Assembly: GCA_948567375.1 (NCBI GenBank) | Contig: OX419763.1 | Location: forward strand, 1,178,001-1,242,000 | DNA length: 64,000 nt | DNA from: Lunularia cruciata | Taxonomy: Eukaryota; Streptophyta; Marchantiopsida; Lunulariales; Lunulariaceae | Reading direction: 5' to 3' | In this document: in pieces, positions 1 to 9,268 of the stretch | Layout: each line of letters begins with the position of its first letter | Numbering within the stretch: position 1 is the first letter of the stretch | Position numbers and translations under genes: made by a program | Notes under the pieces: generated by a model | The model's input: only the letters and a program-made list of their open reading frames with translations | Database searches by the model: none | Told to the model about the DNA's origin: nothing

Positions 1-2635
1 TGATCATGCACCCTGAAATCTCCACGTCAACCTTGGGAGATCCCAAATCTTCTTGTTCAATACAATAAATAGCGGGCAGGTCTTTCTTTGACATCAACCT
101 CACCTTCTTGAGGGCCAAATTCAGCTGCTTCTTGTACAGCTTGTTGTCTTCCCATAATTGTTTCAATGTAACGTTGGCATTTGTGGCTGCCAAATCCGCT
201 ACAATATCGTATTGGGGTACTCCTCCCAATTTGACTGTCTTTGCCTTTGGCTTCAGGTTCAAAGTCTCTCCATGTTCCATTTTGACTTCGGGACGTTTCA
301 AAATGGTGATGGGATTGCTAGTGGCCTTAACCTAAGGTTCCTCGGGTTGGTCCACCTCGGCTTGGATCAGACCCTTTACTTCGGATCAGATGTCCGCCGG
401 AAAAACTGGAGACTTTGTCTTTGTCTCCTCTTCCAAACTCAGTTCCCGAGTTCTGAGTAGTGCTCCTTATGTTCTTTCTGCAAGGCTTTAGCTTTGGCTT
501 TTGAGAGGATCTTTTCCTCCTTGGCAGAAAGAATTGCCTTTGGGTGCAGTCTCCTTGCCTTTTTGGAAGACAAGGAAGTCGTACTCCATTCTTTGGGATC
601 ACGCTTCTTCTTACCAGTGCGTGTCTCAACCTTCAAAATTTCAAGGTCTGGCCATTCCCCTTTTGAGGCCGGACTCCCTTCCTGAGGTCTCTCCTCCTCA
701 ACCGTGATACAATTTACATTCATCTCCCCCTTTGTTTGAATTGCTGCATGCTTAGCGGGGGTCTGTACATATTTTACAGGCGGCTTCAGGTTTGGTGGGT
801 GAGGGCATTGATTGCCCGTATGGCCCGATCCTTTGCAATTTCCACATAGGAGAACATACCCGATTTGCCTTCTTGGCTCCGGACAGTTTGGAGACCAATG
901 TCCCATCAAGCCACAATTGTAACAGGCTCCGGGTGCAACATTCTAAGGTCAATTTTGGTTGCTCATCGGTGGTCTTTGTGGAGGAGCATTGGGGTTATAC
1001 TCCCTTGGTCCAAACCTTGGACCTTGATACAATGCGCTAGCCTGAGGTTGTACCTCTTGCGTTTGGTACATAGCCTCTTTGTCCTTGTCTTGGTTCCATC
1101 CTGGAACCCAGTCGATTTGCTGCACCAAGAATTACGAGTATTGCATTCCGTGTTTGCGTGGCCCGACTTGCGACATGCAGTGCACCATACGTTCAATCTG
1201 CCAAATGATGGGGCCTTCCTTCTGTCTTTAGCCCCAATCATCTGCATCTTAAAATCCAAAAACTCCTTGATGAGGACATCCAGCTTGGTATCCGCCTTAT
1301 GTACACGCTTTGCTAGAGGAGTCACTGGTTTCTTACTCCCACATCTTCTTACTCGTCTTGGCTTTGATTCTTTTTTGGATTCCGAAGAAGAGCTCAAAGA
1401 CGTGGAGGATTCCTTCAAAGAAGGGGATGTACTGCATGAAGCTCTCCGTCTGGGCTTCTTGCCTTTCTTCTCCCAATTTCTTTGGTTGCTGGCAGAGTGA
1501 GAGTGGGCCGCCTCATAACGAACAACATGTTTGAGTACTTTGTCAAGGGAAGTTACATTCCTCTCCCTTGCAAAGATTCGGATCTCTAGTGAAAGTCCTC
1601 CCAAGAACCAGGTAATGGCTTGGGCATCGGAGTAACCCACCACCCCCGATTGCTTGGGAACTTGGTTCAAGAGTGTCATGAACTGCTCAGAGTAGTCTCT
1701 CAACTTCTCCTTCTTGCCTTGGTCTAAATCGTTGAGTGCCACGAAGACACTTGTGTCGTAGTCAACCTCCCGGAATTGTTCCAGGAAGTTGTTTCTCAAG
1801 TCTGCCCAATCTGCCGGTACAAACCCCTTTTGGGTCACATGGGTGTACCAGCTCTGAGCTTTCTTTTGGAGCAGACTTGGGAAAATTTGTAGTCAATCCG
1901 CCGAGTCATGCTCATTGTTAGCAAAGGAGATGACTTTGAATTCTTTGATGAATTCATTGGGGTCTTTGTCTTGTGCTATCTCGTTATACTTTTGATAGGC
2001 GTGTTGGGTGACAGGCAATGAAGTTATTGTTTGATGCACTTGGATCGGCTGAGGTAGTGTTGAACTTGACGGAACTGGGGGATTTGCTGGAATTGACGCC
2101 GTGTTGTCGGCCCAAGGATTCCAATTTGTCAAATTCAAGGTAGGGTCTTCTTTGACAATTTTTGATATGAGGGTGTTGACTTCAGCCCGATTGGAAGATT
2201 CAGGATCAACACCTTTGATGTGTTCTTCAAAATTCCTTCGGGTCAACCAAGGAATCATTCATAGAAGATGTTGACACTCTTCTTCCGTAAGTGTCCGTGC
2301 TGTCTTTTCTCAAACAAAGTTTGTTAAGGACGCGACTTCCTTTACAGCTCTAGGGGAAGTTGGTGTATTGGGCCGTAATGCATATGTTTGGCCACTCGAG
2401 TCTTTTTTCTTCTTGGACGAAGAGGGGGATACGAAGTAGCCTTGCCATCCGCCTTCTCACGTTTCTTATGGTCAAGTTCTCGCAGTGCTTCTTGCACTTT
2501 GTGAAGGAGTTGAAAGTCCAACGCCTCTCGTTTGGTTTTGTCAAAAGTGGATGGGACTTTCAAACATTTGTCTTCTTCATGCTGCAATGCTCATCTTTGA
2601 GCTCTCTCTTCCTATTGTTCTCTCAATGCAGACAT
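1..2635 (-). pseudogene. gag: gag (nucleocapsid/capsid polyprotein) of element A, degraded, reaching the protease boundary
   Basis: Gag forms the retrotransposon particle and packages its RNA. An ATG at 2635 starts a 97-codon frame (MSALREQ..., one stop inside); the main Gag frame continues in the -1 phase. The capsid-like part (about 2258-1240) has a typical retrotransposon-gag stretch around YDTSVFVALNDLDQGKKEKL and GYSDAQAITWFLGGLS. A Ser/Arg/Lys-rich region follows, then three zinc knuckles of the form CX2CX4HX4C at 1143-1184, 883-924 and 805-846. The pro-leader to position 1 ends just before the protease motif seen in element C. Damage: frame changes near 2400 and between knuckles 1 and 2, and stops around 2257 and 1890. 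Confidence 0.85.
2402..2408 (-). other. Possible -1 frameshift heptamer A_AAA_AAG in the gag 5' region
   Basis: The minus strand reads AAAAAAG with the last codon AAG in the phase of the ATG at 2635. A -1 slip here leaves the 97-codon frame and enters the phase that leads to the main Gag frame, open until a stop near 2300. Element C has the same phase relation and the same TAA ending the first frame, but its A-run is not in the correct phase. A shared old indel explains it equally well. Confidence 0.25.
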
Positions 2636-2698
2636 TCATATTGCATTGATTCCTAGTTTCAAATTTGGCTTCGTATTCTTCCACTTCCGAGATTTGTA

Positions 2699-2716
2699 TC
2701 CCCGGCAGCGGTGCCA
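2699..2716 (-). other. Primer-binding site of element A
   Basis: The minus strand reads TGGCACCGCTGCCGGGGA, seven bases after the LTR end. It differs by two bases from TGGCGCCGTTGCCGGGGA, a PBS known from plant Tat/Athila-type elements. It shows which side of the LTR is internal, and so that this is the 5' LTR. Confidence 0.8.
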
Positions 2717-3394
2717 AAAATCATGTGACAACCTGGCAAATATCACTTTTGCGGTAATCAGGTAAGTAAAGTTCATTCCTGCACAGATACTAATCAGAAT
2801 TGGTCAAATACGAAGTCAAATAGTAACAATGGCAGTTCTTCTTGGTTGCGTCTTTAATCTCTCAGGTAAAAACTACACCCAGAAGAGAGTAACAAGCATT
2901 GATTCTCAGTCTAATCACAAATTAGCACTCCTTAATCACAACTCCATCAAATCTTGCCAAACAATCTTGATTGTGATGATTCAGGCTCTCTTGAAAATGG
3001 CACTTCACTGCAAAACAACTTCGCCTCAGAATTGTGTTCCACCCCTCCACTGAAGGCACAACTTCCTCGATCGAAATTGCTTCACACCAACTTTGCACTG
3101 CACTCACAAATGCAAAATACTACCAACACTACAATTCCTCTCAGATCTGTCAAGGCATTGCTTTGATTGCACTTCACTCAGGATCAAACACACAGAATGA
3201 AGATCAAGGCTGTGGAATCCAACATCAAACAAGCACACTAACTTGCACTTCAAATTTCTCCACACACTCACAAACACAAACACAAATTTGATACTCAAAA
3301 TCAAGCTCAAGCAACGAGCACTACTTCACAGCACTTTGCTTTATCTATTCTCAGAATTATGAGCACTGAACAACATCTGAGTGCAAATGCCACT

Positions 3395-3403
3395 CTTAAA
3401 TAG
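3395..3403 (-). promoter_or_regulatory. P2 TATA-like box CTATTTAAG of LTR A
   Basis: CTATTTAA(A)G recurs 664-679 bp before the LTR 3' end in A (here), C (12347-12356), K (37776-37784), J (48053) and W (63152-63160), followed by a conserved tract with GATAAAGCAAAGTG. Constant place and survival in the short LTR type suggest the promoter for genomic RNA. No transcript start is seen directly. Confidence 0.5.
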
Positions 3404-3520
3404 TGAAGCAATCGACAATTATCTTCCTAATGCACCTTTTCCTAATGCCTCTACAAACCTACAGATCCAAAATGACAATGCACTCCTTCATATCTGCCTA
3501 TACAAATCTCAAATTGGTTA

Positions 3521-6073
3521 CTAATCCGATCCGATGTCTACTTCTTCCTCGGCTTTTAAACCCGATCCCAAAGTAACTTGACATCCTACTATTTTGTCCT
3601 CGGGTTTCATATCTCCTTCATCTTCTACCAGATCCAACAATTCTCTTTCGTATTTGGCATTTCACCAATGGGTAATCTATCTAACTCCTTATCTGCCGAC
3701 CCACTCTTCTCTATTGTCTCTACTGGTAACTCCAAAGACATCTGCACTCCTACTTCATCTACTTCAGGTTTGGCTCTAACGTCTTTCTGAAGTTTATCTA
3801 TCTCCAATTTCACTAGATCTAATCTAATCGCGATATTGTCTTCAACTTCCAATATCTTCCTATCTACACGAGTCCTAAGACTAATTAACCACGCATTCAT
3901 ATCTGTATCTTTCGCCTATCTCCTCCTCGTCTCTTGCACCAACAACTTCAACTCGTGCAGCCTCATCTCTTTAATCCGAATACTGGCCTCTATGCTTAAC
4001 ATCGCATTCATTTTGATGATGATCTCCTTCAAGGGCTCCAATTGCATCTTCCTTTCCCGTTCCCGATCTGCAAGCCAATCTTCTCTGTACATTGCCAATT
4101 CCGCCTCAAACTCGGCTTTCACGGTTTCTTTCTCCTTCTCCTTCTGCTCAATCTTCTCCTCTTGATTACGAAGTAACTCTTGTAATCTCTCTTCTTCTCG
4201 ATATCTTCCTGTCAACTCCCGCTGCCATAGTTGCTTCTTCTCTTCTACACTCTCCATCACTCTATTGAGCTCTTGTTCCTTCTCTGCTCCCCTCACCATA
4301 GCATGGATTATTTCTAGTCTGGAATCAGCAAACTACTGCTTCAAGATCTCATATTCTGCTACTTGTCTTTCCCTTGCTATGTCACTCTTCTTCACAAGTT
4401 CTTCTCAATACCTCGCTTCTCTCTTCAAGTCCTCAATCACTTGATTCCGTACTACTGCCTCCACTCATAGTACTTCCCTTTCCTCTTTGCCTCGGGTTAT
4501 ACTCTTCTTCAACAACTAGTTCCCTTCTTCTAATCTTGCCAATACCTGCAACATAGTCTTCACCTCCGGACATGTTGACTGCATCTCCTTCTTCTTGTGC
4601 TCCAACTTCACCAACAATGGACACACAATCTCCCGTAGGTACTCCACCCATGACTTGCAACTACTTCCACTTGCGTAGCAATCTCCTTCCTTACTTCTTC
4701 TTCACCCGATACTCGCCTCCTTCACTGCAGTCTTCATATCGTAATAGATGCCTCACTTCCCAAGCTAGCATTTGCTTCTTCCCTCGCCTTACTCGGACCT
4801 GCCTCACACTTTGCCTTGCATCTTGAACGAACACCCCTCTGGATCGTTAACTTCTTCTCCTTGGGCTTGGGTATCTCATCCTCCAACTTCTCTATATGGT
4901 CTTCTTCGAGCTCCACCCAAACTTCTTCTTCTTCTTCAGCAGTAGCAGCAGGTACTGACATCATCTCTCCCCCTTCATCACTATTGCTACTAGTATCTCT
5001 ACTTTGCAGCGTGAGCTCTGGTTCTTCCTCACATTCCGAGTCTTTGGACTTGCACTCGGCTTCGCCTTCTGAGTCTTTGCCTGACGACGTGACCACCACT
5101 ATGCCTTTCCTCAGGTTTCCTCTCTTGACTCTCCAAGGTCTTGTTTTATCTTTGGCTTCTCCTTGCCAACTCCGCTTCTTCGACTTTGGAGTACTCACTT
5201 CTATCTCCACGCTCTTGCCTGTCCTTACATCGTACTCATCCATGCTTTGGATTTGAAGAATGTGCTGTTGCTCCTCCTGTCGACTTCTCTTCTCAAGTCG
5301 GGATGGAAGTGAGACATTTGGTTGCGCTCCACCGAATTGAGCAAATTCAACCCGAGGTAGAAATGTGTTGCAAATGGCAGGATGTAGTGTGGAGGCAACT
5401 TATCCCACAAATTCCACACCATCTGTATTGTCCTCCCATGGAAGCACCTCGCCCAATTAATAGGTTCTCCTGCAAACATCTTATGGAAGAACACCGCTTG
5501 GTGTTTCATCACATAAGTCATTCTCTCCGGCTTCAGGATTGCCATGAGAGCACTCACGATCCCTCTCTTCACTGGATCCTTCTAACTCTCAACCTTATAC
5601 CCATTCTTTGTTCTATTTGAAGAGAAAGCATCCCTCACTTCTTGGGTCTCTTCTGCTACTTCTCCCTTCCCCAAGAATGTGGCACCCTAGTCCGCACCTG
5701 CCTCTCTCCCAAGCACTAATCTCCAATCAGACTCTGTCCAGCAAGCCGGATTTCCTCTCTTCCTCTCTTCCTCGGGGCCATCAAGACACTTACTCTTGAT
5801 TATCTCCATCATGAAACCTTGAAACTCACATTCCAGTTCCACGCCAAGAAAGTGATCCGAAGTCGGCTCAAGACTTTGATTCTTGCGATCACATCTAACC
5901 TCCAAATTGCATGATTTCTCACTGCAAATTTGGAGTTCTTCTTTCCTCCTCCCATCTCTGGGTTTCACTCTCTCGAATTCTCCTCTACACACTAGCGCGT
6001 CTTCAACTCTACTTCCCTTCCCATGATCACCTACAGGACGACTTCTCAACGGCGAAGGAAAATTGCTTGACAT
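3521..6073 (-). pseudogene. LTR-ORF relic in LTR A: N-terminal domain, acidic linker, coiled coil (about 850 codons)
   Basis: Function and family are not recognised. From the ATG at 6073 (MSSNFPSPLRSRP) come a globular domain with the block GNPACWTESDWRLVLGREAG, then VSALMAILKPERMTYVMKHQ and HFYLGLNLLN. Next are a basic patch (PKSKKRSWQG near 5180), a strongly acidic Ser/Glu linker (about 5090-4900), a Lys/Glu-rich coiled coil (about 4300-3920, with RELTGRYREEERLQELLRNQ), a conserved segment starting RVDRKILEVEDN, and a C-terminal module ending VDIGSD and a stop at 3521. Frameshifts near 5690, 5580, 4730 and 3910 break it. Start and stop agree with copies C, E, K, P and W. Confidence 0.75.
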
Positions 6074-6090
6074 TGCTTTGTCGTTAGCCC

Positions 6091-6100
6091 GATTTTTATA
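6091..6100 (-). promoter_or_regulatory. P1 TATA box just upstream of LTR-ORF A
   Basis: The minus strand reads TATAAAAATC, its first base 27 bp before the ATG at 6073. The same spacing is seen in K (35132, ATG 35159), W (60431, ATG 60458), C (9643, ATG 9677) and N (about 40804, ATG 40834). A transcript from this box would start near the ATG and have almost no leader. Confidence 0.5.
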
Positions 6101-6486
6101 GAGTCGTGCTTTCTTTGTCTCTCTTCAATTTGAGTTTCTACCAAGAAATCACACTTCTTGTATGCGCTTGTCACTATCAATTGTACTTCATGCATATGGG
6201 CCACCGGTTTTGAACGGTCCCTTCTTGAATTTCTTTTCCCAACAAAAGGTTGTTACATTGTTTTCACCTCGGGTTGAGCTCCCCCCGATACGAAGACTCC
6301 TTACTTCGGGTTGTATGCTGACAGGGCATATCCGAGTACTTCACCTGATGACCCGAAGCCACTTTACTTTAGGTTTCATCCCGAAGACTCTTGTCTTTGC
6401 CATCTTCAGCCATACAGGCACAATCCGACTTCTCTATACACTTCTTCTTCTCTATTTTGAAAAAAACAAAAAATGTAGGCACCAAA

Positions 6487-7975
6487 GAGGATGGGGGTTT
6501 GATTGTAGTTTGGCTCAGGTTAAGTTGAGTCAGTCATGTTGAAAGAGTCATCAACTTTGTGACTATCAAGACATTGTCTTGTCCAGAGAAATATTTCTGA
6601 AGATTTTGAAGATAGTCACTTCGGAGGAGTTGGTAGGATACACTACCCTATTTATAGAGTACCAAGATGTTTTTGTGAAGTACAAGGTATGAAGTAGAAT
6701 ATCATTATTTGCATACTTGCCATTATCCTGAAGGATTGGACCCAAAGCAGAGGGCAGTCTTTGTCAAGAAGATGTGACCGTACCAGCTAAAACACAACAT
6801 TTTATTTAAGATGGGTGAAGATGAAGTACTTCAAAGATGCTTAGAGGCATACAAAGGAGGAGGAGTAACTAAGTCCTTACACTTTGAAGCTTAGGGAGGA
6901 CACTCTACCCTAAAGAATACTGTAAAGAAGATTCTTTCATCGTGGTATTGGTGGCCTATGATGTATAAGGACACTCACGCCTATATATGGAGTTTTGATG
7001 CTTGTCAATGAACAGGAAAGCCGATGGTTACTTCCCAATGGCCTTTGAGACCAATTTTGCCATTGGTCCCATTTGAGAAATGGGGCATTGATTTTGTGGA
7101 TCCGATTCAACCGGTGACCTGATTCTTGAGGAAGAGATACATCTTGGTGTGCACTGATTATGCTACCTAGATGGTTGAAGCTGAGGCAACTCGGAGACAT
7201 GATGCGGAAATAGTTGTAGAATTTTTTGTGAAACATCATTTTATGTTACGGATGTCATGTGGAATTGGTCAGTGATCGGGGGACCCATTTTTTGAACTCC
7301 ATAATAGAAGCATTAACCAAGTACTTCTAGATTTAACATCGGAAGATGACTCCTTGCAACCTAAAAGCAAATGGACTAACAGAGAAAGCCAATGGATTGT
7401 TATGTAAAATTTTGAATAAGGTGACAGTCAATTATGCCTACAATTGGGACACAAAGTTACTTGCGGCTTTGTGGGCATATCAAATGACAAAAAGAATACA
7501 ACCAAAAAAACTCCATACTTCTTGATATATGGCTTGCACCCCATTCTACCAATTGAATTTGAAGTACCAACACATTGGATTCTCTATGAAGAACAATTAT
7601 CAGAAGAAGAAAGCCAAGATCTTTGGATTGATCAAATGATGTAGTTAGAAGAGAAAGAGATGATGCAATGCAAAAACCACAAAGGAAGTGCAAGAATAGA
7701 GAAAGGTTAGGTACAATAAGTAAATCAAGCATGTGGCTGTTCAAGAGGGTGATTTGGTGCTATTATATGACAATTGCCGAATATGTTTTCTTGGCAAGCT
7801 GCACTTAAGATGGATGGAGCCCTACCATGCATTGCACATTTATGGTAAAAGCTCTATTCAACTTGCAGACCTGGAGAGCAATCCATTTGCAACCTGAGTG
7901 AATGTGTGGAGAGTTAAAAAATATTGGATTATGGACCCAACCTTGTATAAAGAAGATATTGTCAGAAATTTCTAG
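6487..7975 (+). pseudogene. pol: pol remnant of element B: protease-RT linker, deleted RT/RNase H, integrase
   Basis: Bases 6487-6690 match the linker before RT in element C (15510-15670). The sequence then jumps to the end of RNase H and the integrase, so RT and most of RNase H are deleted. Integrase features: a zinc-finger part (His at 6880 and 6901, WYWWPMMYKDTHAYI, SFDACQ with the first Cys now Phe), the core WGIDFV (Asp 7090-7092), SDRGTHF (Asp 7274-7276) and a Glu at 7382-7384. The last two are 36 codons apart, the D35E spacing. The C-terminal part (about 7810-7940) includes MEPYHALHIYGKSSIQLADL and VNVWRVKKYWI. Frameshifts and stops make it inactive. Confidence 0.85.
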
Positions 7976-7989
7976 GGATGCTCACATTT

Positions 7990-8000
7990 GAGTGAGGGGG
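7990..8000 (+). other. Polypurine tract of element B
   Basis: GAGTGAGGGGG lies two bases before TGTGGTACCCACA, the LTR start at 8003. It marks the plus-strand priming site and shows that the LTR to the right is B's 3' LTR. Confidence 0.75.
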
Positions 8001-8002
8001 TA

Positions 8003-9090
8003 TGTGGTACCCACATTTTTTGTTTTTGTTCTATTTTGAAAAAGAAGTGTACACAACAAAGTGGTATTGAACACAAATGGCATTAAGAGAAGGAGAATCG
8101 TGTCTTTGGATTGAAACCCAAAGTAAAGTGACTTTGTGTCAGTGCAAAAGTACTTGGATCATACTTTTCATAGAGAAACCCAAAGTAAGGAAACTTCACC
8201 TTGGATGATCAACCCAATGCAAAGATGTTGTAACAACTTTCCTTTGGATTTTTCAATCAAGAAAGTACAAGTAAGAAAATGGCCAAGGTGCAAATGACTA
8301 AACTTGACAATGCCAAGATGAACTCATGCAAAAGGTGTGAGTTTCAATGAAGAGTGAAAGAGGAATGACCAATCAACAAAGACCTATACAATCTAGACTT
8401 TGTCAAGGGGATTTTGAAATGTCACACAAGTATCCTAAGCCATTGAGTAATTGACCCAAAGGAGTGCTTGTAGAAAAGCCAATTGATAATTTGATGTTTA
8501 ACAATCCTAAAGGAGTTAGATGTTTAACAATCCTTAAGAAGTTAGGATCTCGAGACTAGGAGATGATAGAATTATCTTTTAGCTACCCCGAGTTAGAGAT
8601 TGCATAATGTCAAAGAGAGTGAGAAGAAGAGTCCCTCACTTGTGGTGAGAAATCCAATTATTCAAAGGTTAGATATGATAGCTAGGATCAAAGTTTTGAA
8701 TAGACTTTGGATCACTTTCCTGGCCTAGAATAGGAACTCAAGTTTTCTAGGATTCATGGCAGACATAGTTATAAGTGATTGTGAGGAGGGGCTTGAGAAT
8801 GAAGGAAAACAAGGCAATCCGGCTTGATGGACAAAGTCAGATTGGAGATTGGTAATGGGAAGAGAGGCTAGTGAGGAAACTAGGGCTACATTCCTTGGGA
8901 AAGGAGAGCATGCGGAAGAGACTGAAAACATCTGCAATTCCTTCACTACGCCATGCAAGAAGAATGGGTAGAAAGTTGATAACTATCGGGACCTGGTAAG
9001 GTGAAGTATCATTGAGGCAATGATGGCACTCTTCAAGACTGATTGCACCACATATGTAATGAAGCATCAGGTTGAGTTTTTCCATCATAT
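8003..9090 (+). repeat. LTR B: truncated 3' LTR of element B with LTR-ORF 5' part
   Basis: It starts with TGTGGTACCCACA right after the polypurine tract. U3 runs to about 8418; an ATG at 8419 (MSHKYPKPLSN) opens a badly decayed LTR-ORF. Recognisable pieces are a worn WRLDVIAR-like block at about 8665 and a run near 9020-9085 ending VEFFHHMF. At about 9091 the homology stops and sequence of the opposite strand begins, so some 2.6 kb of the LTR is missing. Confidence 0.75.
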
Positions 9091-9268
9091 GTTTCCACCA
9101 CTCTTCTCTAATATCTCCAATGGTAATTCCAAAGTTATTTGTACTCCTATGTCATCTACTTTGGGTTTTGCTCTCACATCCTTCCAAAGTTTCCCTATCT
9201 CTAGCTTCACTAAATCTAATCTAATTGTGATATTATCTTCTACTTCTAATATCTTCCTATCTACACGA
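9091..9268 (-). repeat. Inverted scrap of LTR-ORF 3' region
   Basis: This 178-bp piece closely matches solo LTR E around 21965-22135 in the same (minus) orientation. In sense it encodes RVDRKILEVEDN through LELPLEILEKSG of the C-terminal region. It joins LTR B head-on at 9090/9091 and is cut by the start of LTR C at 9269. Confidence 0.7.

Larger units (their letters stand above)
1..6486 (-). mobile_element. Element A: Ty3/gypsy LTR retrotransposon, 5' part (LTR, PBS, gag)
   Basis: On the minus strand the order is 5' LTR (6486 to 2724), primer-binding site, a leader of about 60 bp, then gag running off the left window edge. The LTR's outer end abuts, on the plus strand, the protease-RT linker of another copy (element B, from 6487), so A inserted into B and the rest of A and the 5' half of B lie outside the window. 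LTR-PBS-gag order, three CCHC knuckles and the PBS type indicate a Ty3/gypsy element near the plant Tat/Athila group. The terminal bases are mutated (CCAAA instead of CCACA), so the end is placed by alignment with other copies. Confidence 0.85.
2724..6486 (-). repeat. LTR A, long type (about 3.76 kb), 5' LTR of element A
   Basis: Sense is the minus strand. The 5' end near 6486 is a worn TGTGGTRCCCACATTTTTTG and the 3' end at 2724 is GGTTGTCACA. From its 5' end it holds about 410 bp of U3, a TATA box, the LTR-ORF relic (6073-3521) and about 800 bp of conserved non-coding 3' sequence with a second TATA-like box. LTR C has the same plan on the other strand, and LTR E has it between target-site duplications, so the coding region lies inside the LTR and not beside it. 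Confidence 0.88.

Noticed and set aside
805..1184. A constant -1 phase between zinc knuckle 1 and knuckles 2-3 in three gag copies (A, C, S), as if a programmed frameshift
   Set aside because: Aligning the stretch shows different indels: A loses bases just after knuckle 1, C lacks one base and S gains one near the YQT block. The equal phase is a coincidence.
2922..3310. Frames of 60-90 codons in the conserved non-coding 3' part of LTRs (also at 12429-12705, 16327-16584, 37889-38134, 48147-48423)
   Set aside because: They occur on both strands at the same place and follow from the high nucleotide conservation of the LTR tail. Frameshifts between copies are not avoided.
3521..6073. The coiled-coil frame as a host gene family or a kinesin/myosin-like gene
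   Set aside because: It lies at the same place inside LTRs bounded by target-site duplications in every full-length copy. The coil gives low-complexity similarity only, and no motor or other host domain is present.
7240..8002. An envelope-like gene between integrase and 3' LTR of element B
   Set aside because: The space after the integrase C-terminal part is too short, and no signal peptide or membrane segment is seen before the polypurine tract.
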